Assembly: GCA_015501585.1 (NCBI GenBank) | Contig: JADNRY010000280.1 | Span: 1-64,000 of the forward strand | Direction of reading: 5' to 3' | Length of the DNA: 64,000 nucleotides | Source of the DNA: Rhodocollybia butyracea | Taxonomy: Eukaryota; Basidiomycota; Agaricomycetes; Agaricales; Omphalotaceae | In this document: positions 56,278 through 64,000 of the stretch, one piece after another | How the letters are laid out: each line of letters starts with the position of its first letter | Numbering within the stretch: position 1 is the stretch's first letter | Made by a program: the position numbers and the translations under genes | Notes under the pieces: model-generated | Seen by the model: only the letters and a program-made list of their open reading frames with translations | Told to the model about the DNA's origin: nothing | Databases searched by the model: none

Positions 56278-57617
56278 TCAATTCTGAAGATACCGTTCAA
56301 TGGTCGACTTGACCCGAGGGTCTGCACCTTTCAGAATATTGAGAAGCTGTGTCTACGAATCAAAGAAGTGGGACAGCCTATGTTAGATCTCTTACTTCCA
56401 TACATGGAATTGCAAGTGCTCACCCAATACTTTTCTTCGAGTTTCAGCCCCTTCTCACTCATCGAAAAATCACTCGGTTCAATAACCTCTCCAAATGAAA
56501 CATATCCCCCCTTGAGTTTCCCCTCCTCCCCAGCACCACCAACCGCGGCGTAAACAAGCTGTCTCCCGCCCTCTTCTGTTGACAGGGCCAAGAACCTTTC
56601 CATTAGGTAGTCAAAGAACGCCATGAACCCTGAAAAACCCTTTCGGAATCCACTATAGCAGTAACCTGGATTGACAACATTGACGACGATAGAAGGGCTG
56701 TTGGGAAGGTGGGCTTGCAATGCGCGCACGAAGAAGACGCTGAGGACTATTCGAATCGTTGATTAGCTATATATATCGTTCAAAAGATACTCCTGATGTA
56801 TGCGCACGTTTAGAGTCAAAATAGCGCATTTGCTCAGGCCTACCAGTCAGTCAGCCAGCAGCGCCTTGAAATAAGCCGTCTACACTTACACTTGGTTATG
56901 ATAATCAACGCTTGACAACGCATCAATCATATTCGGCTGGTTTGCGAACCTTTCACTTTCGCCATCAGCCATACCAGACATGAAGTGCACGTCGCTTGAA
57001 ACGAATACAATTCTGGGGATTGTATGGTGCTTCTCGGCAGTCTCGATGATATACGGCAAGAGTAACAAGGTGTGGAGAGATGGAGATATGTTGTTAGTTT
57101 GAGAGCTATTACGAAGTTAAGTAGATGAGATTATAGCGTCGGATAAAGACTTACACAGGAGTGTAACCATCTGCCGTTTTCTCGTAGGAACTCTTCCCCA
57201 TGATACCGGCATTCTCTACCAATACATCGAGTCGCCCTCTTTCACGCTCGAACCTGTCCGCAAACTCGCGTACCGAGGCAAAACTATTCAGGTCAAGCGA
57301 CCACGCTTCAGCGTTAGTGTATCCAGTATCTTTCGAGAGCTCTAAGTTACAGTTGTATTGTGAGCCCCTAATATCCTGTGAATAGAACATCAAAATCAAA
57401 ACGTACGAGCGAGGGCAACATTGCCTTTTTCCAGACTTCGGCAAGCGATGATCAAGCGGGTGGGGTTCATGGTAGCAAAGTGCTTCGCAGCCTCGAACCC
57501 AAGACCAGTGTTTCCCCCAGTGATGACTACAGTTTTCCCCGAAAGGTCGACTTTTTGGACTGGTTTGATTGTTTGATATTGCTCGCGGATGAACCTCCAC
57601 ATAGTAAGTTTGCCCAT
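56278..57617 (-). CDS. Short-chain dehydrogenase/reductase (SDR)
   Basis: An NAD(P)-dependent oxidoreductase of the retinol-dehydrogenase/WW-oxidoreductase-like SDR class, about 320 aa in five exons. The cofactor motif is VVITGGNTGLGFEAAKH (TGxxxGxG). DVLVENAGIMG gives the NAG motif, slightly changed, with RIVFVSSDVHFMSG for the catalytic Ser region. The YxxxK is in MRYFDSK, on a small exon near 56,820. The C-terminus reads IVVNVVNPGYCYSGFRKGFS and ends KSTIERYLQN. The acidic/polar residues after the second strand (ACRSLEKGN) suggest NADP(H), but this is tentative. The substrate is unknown. The start at 57617 gives MGKLTMWRFIREQYQTIKPV, usual for this group. Confidence 0.88.
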
Positions 57618-58009
57618 TGTGAGTAGCTTGAGGGTTTGTGGTTAACGATGTATATGAGACTTTATGCATTAATTTATGTCCAGTTATAATGCCGATGACG
57701 CGTAAGTGATGCCGGGAGGATTTGGGGGATTTGAAGTTTTTGAGGAGTCATTCCTGAATCCTGAAAGAGCAGCCCCTCCATAATCAGTGCAACACCTGAA
57801 CCCAGCCAGATCAACATTGGGCCTGGGCTAGTCATTGGCAAAAACGAGTACAATACGTTTATTAGTCAACGACTTTTCTTCACTATTATTACACTAACTA
57901 CAAGACGGCTATGCGCAGAATGACGGTTAGGCGCCTGCCACGTGGCGGCGTAACGCGCTACACCATCTCTTCGTTTCTCTTCATTTCTTACGAGTTTACC
58001 TTTTCAAAA
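57618..58009. other. Gap: divergent promoter of the SDR and GOT1 genes
   Basis: No gene is seen. It contains a 10-bp palindrome GCCACGTGGC (57937-57946) with a CACGTG core, 65-75 bp before the GOT1 start, and a CT-rich leader. Confidence 0.5.
57937..57946. promoter_or_regulatory. G-box-like palindrome GCCACGTGGC upstream of GOT1
   Basis: A perfect 10-bp palindrome with CACGTG core, a possible bHLH/bZIP site in the shared upstream region of GOT1 and the SDR gene. Function is inferred from the core motif only. Confidence 0.35.
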
Positions 58010-58635
58010 ATGTGGCTTACGGACGGACAGAGTAAGAAAATTACAACTCTGCATGTTCGAAATCCCGACCTTTTTATACAGAAATCGGTGTCGCCCTCAC
58101 CACCTTTGGAGCCCTCTTCATGCTCCTCGGTGTAATGCTCTTCTTTGACGGCGCACTTTTAGCTCTTGGGAACGTTCGTGCTCAGGTTTCGTTCTAATAT
58201 TTACGCTTTAACCAATATCTTATAGATCCTCTTCGTCTCTGGTCTCACTCTCATCATTGGTCCTCGCAAGACGTTCTACTTTTTTGCGCGTCGAGAGAAA
58301 CTTCGCGGGACGATATGCTTTTTGGGTGGAATACTCATGGTTTTCTTCAAATGGCCGTTTTTTGGAATGATAGTAGAGACATTTGGGTTTTTGAATCTAT
58401 TTGGGTACGTGTCATGCTATTCTATCCAATCATTCTCACTCATTTTTGACTCAGAGACTTTTTCCCTGTTGTGATAACGTTCATGCGCCAACTACCATTC
58501 ATTGGTACACTACTTTCGCTTCCAGGAGTTCGCACAGTAAGGGCCCTCGTCCCTGCCTGTTTTGATATGACTTTGGCTGATAGAACTCTACAGATCGTAG
58601 ACAAGATTTCAGGATCTCGAACATCCGCTGTATAA
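58010..58635 (+). CDS. GOT1: Golgi vesicle transport protein GOT1
   Basis: GOT1 is a small four-helix membrane protein of ER and Golgi that helps vesicle tethering and fusion. The 139-aa product begins MWLTDGQKIGVALTTFGALF and continues MLLGVMLFFDGALLALGN, ILFVSGLTLIIGPRKTFYFF, GTICFLGGILMVFFKWPFFG, FPVVITFMRQLPFIGTLLSL and ends SGSRTSAV. The four hydrophobic segments and the conserved GPRKTxxFF are all present. Four introns are inferred; the first joins DGQ to KIGV after a 7-codon exon. The gene ends 81 bp before the convergent nucleoside hydrolase stop. Confidence 0.95.
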
Positions 58636-58716
58636 TCATTCAGAATGCACTTGTTTTTTCTACGTCACGTCTATAAGCCACGCACGCCCTCGAATCCTTA
58701 TGCAACTCGCCACCAC

Positions 58717-60262
58717 TCACTCGGCCTCAAATGCCCCCCAAACCCTTTTTAACAGAGTCTCCAGTAGTGCTTCGGAACCAGGAGTTTCTGTGATACACCA
58801 TACACCGCGAGAATTTTTGTCCTTAGAAGGTGGCGATTCAACCTCAACTGGCGCCGGTAAGACAACCGAATCCTTGTATCCATGAGAGGCTCGCTCTAGC
58901 TCCGCTTGTACTTCTGCTCTATTAGCACCTGGCGCATAGTACGGGTCTTCACGCCTATCGACTACTACCATCCCACGAGTTATTTCTCCGGTACTGCAAG
59001 AATCATGTAAATTAACGTGCAGCGGCTTAAAGCAAGCGCTTACCACTCGATGTCAAAAATTCTGCGGGCTGCTTTCCATCCAGTAGCATATGTCTCTTTC
59101 ATGGTTGGTGGATTTTGGGTTGCACACCATACAGCTACAATGTCGTGCAACTGCATAGCATCACTCCCAAACTGTTTCATGATACGACGGGTATGACTCA
59201 AGAACGCAGATGTAAAGTGAGTTATGGGTATTTGAGAAAGTTCAGGTGAATCAAAAGATGAATCAACGCGCTCTTTGTACATTTGGAACGGGAGCTGATG
59301 AGGAGTGGTTATGTCCAATGGAAGCAGTAGAAATCGATCTAAAGGGAAAGGGAAGGCATAAGGTGTTTCTGGACTAAGAAGCTCTCGCGCTGCGTATGGG
59401 TCTGCAAAAAAGTTGACTGGAAAGTTTTGGTCAGGAATAGGGTCGAACAAAATCTCGATGCTTACACTCTGCTACAGGACTGGTGTTGCCAGGAACGTCC
59501 AATGCACCTCCCATGCAAATTATTCGTCCAACATGCGTGGCCACTAGCTCACTATCTCGACGCATCATTTTGGCAAGATTCGTGAGAGGCCAATTGCGAT
59601 GTATGTAACACTACGAGTTTCACGCTCTCTGAGAAGCCTTAGTGCCACCTCAGTACCAGATTCTTTGCTATACTCTAATTGTTCTGGGATAGAAGTAATG
59701 TTTAAATCGGGATGTCGTTCGTTGATTTCACCAAGACCGTCCCTATAAAAGAATCAACTTGTGCTCATGTTCACAAGAACCTAAACAGACCTTCCATGGA
59801 AATAGGTGGCACTATGCAGTGCGCCTTCGAGCGGGCCATCGCTTCCTCTGCAGATAATGGTTTTTATAGCATTAAAAAAGTTTGGAAATCGGATAGCATC
59901 GTGGGGATGGAGATCCAAGTGCCTTCGTATGGCTTGATATGATTTGAGAACATTGGCACTGAAAAACAATAAATAAATGATAAGCAGCCGGCGGTAGCAG
60001 AATTTTCATTCAGAGCTCACTATGCAGAGTCCAAATCAGTATTTCCTGTACAACATGAGTGCGTTCTTTGAAGAAATTTAGTCACAACAAACCATAGGAC
60101 ACAATGATCGCTAAGATCTCGAGCTCTGGAGAGGAAAGGGCGAACAATCTGAACAGGGTCAGTACTATGATATATGAGCGCTTGAATAACTTACAAGGCA
60201 ATTATATCGTCTACGCCTGGGTCAGTGTCAAATATCACGGGGATCCTTGAGATGAGTGTCAT
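58717..60262 (-). CDS. Inosine-uridine preferring nucleoside hydrolase
   Basis: Hydrolyses the N-glycosidic bond of nucleosides in purine/pyrimidine salvage. The diagnostic N-terminal calcium- and ribose-binding motif is RIPVIFDTDPGVDDIIALLF, directly after the start MTLISR. Next come FALSSPELEILAIIVSYG, NVLKSYQAIRRHLDLHPHDA, ICRGSDGPLEGALHSATYFH and TYIAIGPLTNLAKMMRRDSE. Near the C-terminus are QLHDIVAVWCATQNPP, which holds the late Asp of the active site, and a GEITRGMVVVDRRED block. Five or six exons are required. The end at 58717 lies in a Ser/Pro-rich tail ending RVWGAFEAE. A CACGTG lies just upstream of the start (60282-60287). Confidence 0.92.
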
Positions 60263-63128
60263 AAAGGAAGGTTGGGCCTCTCACGTGCATGTGGCAAAGC
60301 GTTCTCTATCGATCGTATGTACATGAAGTTTTGTTTTGCGATCCGTCACGCACACAGTGGTACTGCCTTTATGAAAAGTCGTCGTCCTTGGCTTTTGATT
60401 ACCCCGTGACGGTGTCCAGTTACAGACATATATACGTGTTTCCGTAACCAAAAAGCTGAAAAGAAGTAGACAGGTTCAGACAGGCTGAATTTGTTTTAGA
60501 TCTGGAGTCACATCTATGATGGTGATTTATGAGTCTGTACAAACGCCGCCAATTCGCTGTCGTTCCTCCTGAAGCCAGGTACCAATATTTTTTTGTGACG
60601 GATCGTTTAAGGTTTGTTTCCCAAGCCTACTCGACATAGTTTACAGCGACAGACATCGACGGAGTCGTCGGTGGAGATATCAGCTCCATTTCTAGTTTAA
60701 ATCACCTCTTGTCATGGGTTCCATCTCGTATCTTTCCAAAATAAATTCTTCGAGTTACCAGCCCACCGCTCCAAATCGTCAGGATAGATATATATATCGT
60801 GTAAACTGGGTGGGATTCTCTGGACCTCTGCCTGTGATTGTTCAAAGCTCTTTCGAGCTAAATCCCTGTGACGACCTTCAATAATTTCTCTTGGTTTCCG
60901 CTTTTCTATACGTTGCATAGTGCGGGATTACAGTATCGAACTCGCCTCGTCGGCCGTCTCAACAGAGTGAACTCGCATCAAGCTAAAACTTTAAAAGTAC
61001 GGAAGGAAAGAACTTGAAAGAAAGAAAGAATTACGACAGAAAAAGCCAAGACCGCTCAACCGAAATGTTCTGTGATAAACCTCTGTGATCCGGGTCTACA
61101 GCTTCCATTGCCATATGCAGTGTACTTGACTTGTTTGAGCGGAATGGAATATCGCCGCTGTTCAAACATACTCTCCGACTTCGATTTGTTTCCAACGTGT
61201 GCAGGAGTGTTCAGGCCAGTCACTTATGTAGATAGAACGACTCTAGGCGATGTGACAATAAATCGACTATTGTATTAAGTCCACCAGGTCCAGGTACATA
61301 ATAGTAAGTTCATGCACTATGTTGTGTTATTAAGATTGACGACGTCGTTGGCAACGTCGTGAGCCGATTCTGTATTCAAAATTCTCTTGTTTATCCTTGT
61401 GTATTAGATCAAATACCTATCTCCCAGCAAAACTGGGACGTGTTTTGTACCTCAACGACACTGCAGTAGTCTCCTTTGAGCGTTAATTTTACGTGGGACA
61501 CCTAATAAGCGGCTCCGTCCTCTAGCGGGGTCCCAGGACACCATGGGAGAGAGGCAGTGAGCTCGACCTAAAGTACAAAGGACAACTCTCTCAGAGAGTA
61601 GCTTGCGGTGCCGGGTGACGGTGGCAGATGCTGAATGCTGGAATGCTGCACATTCGAAACCGTGGGTAATTCGGGACTGGAATTTCAAACTTCAGCCCAG
61701 AGCTCAAGTGAGCATCTTGATTCTGATGAACTTGTCGTTAGCGCGTCAGCCTCTGTCAGCCTTGGTGAGCTCGATTGGATGGGTTGATTATGAACTTTTC
61801 TTTTCTTTTTGCATACTGCTACGTATCGCCATTAATTACTGTTCGCAGATTCATCCAAGTTATGATAATCTGGGGACGCTGCGGCACTTGGGACCCACAA
61901 GTGTTTTCAGCGATCCTTATTGTACTTGGTATTTGCTGAACAATACATGATATCACTGCGTAAACTACGTTTAAAGATCAATCACTTGCGGACCTTATCA
62001 AATCCTTACTCTAGGTAGATCTCCCGTTGTGATGGACTCAGGACTACTCAGGAGTCAGCTGGTTCTAACAGGTTCTAACCCAATTTTCACTTCTGTTGTT
62101 TTTTTGCTCAAAGTCTCAGTTTCGCCACCGCCCTGTTCGGGCTAAGGAGTTAGCCATATAAGTAGCAATAGATAGCTGGATAGTTAGGAGTTGGGTGGCT
62201 GATAAAAGAATTTCAATGATCCAAGTCAATAGGTAGCAAAGAGCTTTTGGATACGCAGAAACGCAACTTGACTCTGATCTTGAAACGTTGACAGAAACGC
62301 CAAAGTCCGGAAAAAATGGAATTTCCATATTAAGGAAAGCTCATGCGCGCCGTTCCCGAAACCTTTGAAAGTTGAAACACTTGCGCATCAAAACCATCAT
62401 ATATCAGTAATACTAAGTGTAACATCTTACTCCACGTTCTGAGCGTCCGACGGCTCGCTTTAGTTATCCCATTCATTACAGTCCCCGTCGTGCTAACTTG
62501 ATGAGACTCTCTATACTTAACACTTTACAATCGCAGTGCACAGTGTGCCTCTTCTCCTGTACGTTTGGGGCAACCAGCTTCTGCAATGTCGCCACTTGGA
62601 GAAACTTTGCTTCAATGAGCCTTTGACACTAAATTTCGGGGTTGTGATACTCGCCGCCGCATCTAGTAACTCAGCCGGCAACATGCAGAGATCTGAGATT
62701 CGCGACTCCATTGGAAGATCGACTTGTTTTTCTGTGCAAATCGTCCTAGTTACTTTCTCAGGACACCAATTGATTGCACAGTATTTTTACGTATAACATA
62801 TGTTCTTGGCTATTTCTCCTTCGCTGAGCTCTCCCAAAAGCAAGTAAAACGAACACAGTGACAGACCAAGGTCAGGGAGACAAATGCAGCTTTAACAAGA
62901 GCAGAATCCAAATTTTTTAAATATTTTATTTTATTTATCTCAAATAATAATTTGAATGAATTGATGCACGTGTTCGTGTACGACATAGCGGAATTTACGT
63001 GAATTTATAGAACATACTTAAATTCTCCTTCATAAGCGGCACAAATAACCTTTTTCGTCTCTCCCGTTCTGAACTTTAACTTTACCTCTTTATCTTGACT
63101 CTGATACAGCAGAGCTGAAGTGGCGACA
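60263..63128. other. Longest gene-poor stretch (2.9 kb) upstream of the C2H2 gene
   Basis: No convincing gene. It holds only short stop-rich frames, several small repeats and local inverted repeats: ACGACGT...ACGTCGT at 61339-61360, ACTCTCT/AGAGAGT near 61583-61597, and GGTTCTAAC repeated at 62061 and 62071. An AT-rich stretch lies at about 62910-62960. The right part is presumably the long promoter of the zinc-finger gene. I recognise no transposon ends or transposase remains. Confidence 0.5.
60712..60918 (-). CDS. Possible small ORF, doubtful
   Basis: A 68-codon frame with balanced, charged composition (MQRIEKRKPREIIEGRHRDL ... IYPDDLERWAGNSKNLFWKD). It has no recognised relatives, and no splice sites or promoter make it convincing. 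It may be a fragment of a larger gene or a chance frame. Confidence 0.2.
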   Translation of the reverse strand: MQRIEKRKPREIIEGRHRDLARKSFEQSQAEVQRIPPSLHDIYIYPDDLERWAGNSKNLFWKDTRWNP

Positions 63129-64000
63129 ATGCCCCGCGTGCACTCCAAAACTAATGAAGAGCTTGAAGATATAAACGCGTAAGTGACCCTTGTCTACATC
63201 TGCAATGGTAGCTAAAAAGTCCCTGCAGTTGTTCGACCCCGAATCAGGGTCACTCTAAAAAGAGGCATGTCTGCCCAACTTGCGACCGCTGCTTTACGAC
63301 TAGTGGCCACCTAGCGCGCCATTCCAGGGTTCATACAGGAGAAAAAAACCATAAATGTCCTTTCCCTGGCTGTGAGACTCGATGTTCCAGACAGGACAAT
63401 CTACAGCAACAGTGGGTTTTTCTACGTTTGATTACAGCTTTTTTTTCTGATTCCATTAGCTATCGGATCCATTTGTCTCCCGGCTCTCGTAGAACGTCTT
63501 CACGTTCTTCGGCTTCTCGGCGAGGAAAACGCACGAATAATTCCGATGCCGACCAGCCTCCACTTTCGCCTCCTCCTCTTGTACAGGCCACCATTTCACC
63601 CTCCCTATCTCCTCCGCCTTTGGAGGCTGCACGTAGAGCTCCGGAGTATAGTCCACCTCCAGACTCTCCGCCGCCACTGGCTCATGCCACAATCTATCCC
63701 CGGGCGTCTCCAGTGTCTAGCGGTGAATCGTCTCCACAAGCCCCATATCCATCGGCATCTTCCTCATTTACTCCTAATCTATCCATGACTCCGCCACCTT
63801 TGGCTCAGGCAAACTCCCTGCTCCCTCATACGCATTTCGTTCTAGTACAAGTAGCATACCAGGAGCAATCTGGTAACAATTCTGCATATACTTATAGTCA
63901 AAATAGTCTACGCCTCAGAAACATACTCTTCAGATGGATATCAGTTCAACCTCCCTCGCATAGAGGCTCTTTCTTCACAGGCCAATTCACCGCCCTTTCC
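63129..64000 (+). CDS. C2H2 zinc-finger transcription factor (cut by window end)
   Basis: Starts MPRVHSKTNEELEDINA; two introns give NACSTPNQGHSKKRHV and DNLQQHYRIHLSPGSRR. Two adjacent C2H2 fingers are complete: CPTCDRCFTTSGHLARHSRV with the final H (Cx2C, Hx3H) and CPFPGCETRCSRQDNLQQHY then RIH (Cx4C, Hx3H), joined by HTGEKNHK. This pair resembles NRG1/MIG-like fungal regulators. The following region is Pro/Ser-rich with repeated PPPLxxA motifs (SPPPLVQAT, SPPPLEAAR, SPPPLAHAT, TPPPLAQAN). The frame after about 63,810 is less certain and may contain an intron. The 3' end lies outside the window. The long gene-poor upstream region suggests complex control. Confidence 0.85.

Noticed and set aside
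61452..61950. Two overlapping frames of 78 and 115 codons suggesting a degenerate element
   Set aside because: No reverse transcriptase, integrase or transposase motif and no terminal repeats; not supportable from sequence alone.

Overview
This is 64 kb of nuclear DNA from a filamentous basidiomycete, most likely an Agaricomycete (mushroom-forming fungus). Genes are dense and carried on both strands, and most are interrupted by many short introns of about 47-85 nt with CTNAC-like branch sites. Several families are typical of mushrooms: a DUF6593 protein, an F-box/leucine-rich protein, a small secreted protein with a conserved core, and a HLRRGDY-type fucosyltransferase-like protein. I support 31 protein genes and one doubtful small ORF. 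I found no tRNA or rRNA gene, transposase, reverse transcriptase or CRISPR array.

Layout. 1-14.1 kb: ATG7 (cut by the window start), SCO1, a PPR protein, RPN10, a DUF6593 protein, a hypothetical protein and PRP3. 14.1-18 kb: mitochondrial ribosomal protein L16, an LYR-like small protein and a PPxY-ending protein of unknown role. 18.2-28.6 kb: two very large, poorly known proteins, one with an AT-hook, a zinc knuckle and a candidate inactive AlkB-like domain, the other Ser/Pro-rich with repeated ERxWN motifs, a possible PP1 docking site and a C-terminal membrane segment. 29-39.4 kb: small secreted protein, MED1-like Mediator subunit, F-box protein, intronless BAHD acyltransferase and the fucosyltransferase-like protein. 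39.5-48.1 kb: MGM1/OPA1 dynamin, alpha/beta hydrolase, a mitochondrial protein, an intronless esterase, RPL12 and a PHO80-type cyclin. 48.6-60.3 kb: KSP1/RAN1-type kinase, UTP6, a Ser/Pro-rich protein, an SDR, GOT1 and a nucleoside hydrolase. 60.3-63.1 kb is gene-poor and precedes a C2H2 zinc-finger gene cut by the window end.

The genes are mostly unrelated housekeeping functions and not a cluster. Several encode mitochondrial proteins (SCO1, MRPL16, the LYR-like protein, MGM1, the 44.1 kb protein and probably the PPR protein). Three of these are head-to-head with another gene across very short shared promoters: ATG7/SCO1 and PRP3/MRPL16 each have only 40 bp between start codons, and the fucosyltransferase/MGM1 pair has about 95 bp. 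Some convergent pairs are equally tight, with 11 nt between stops at 44.1 kb.

The points most worth checking are the AT-hook/zinc-knuckle/AlkB-like protein, an apparent one-base frameshift in PRP3, a predicted 4-nt microexon in the same gene, and four GC-AG introns. All gene models were read by eye. Exon joins were inferred from splice consensus and family conservation and have not been tested.
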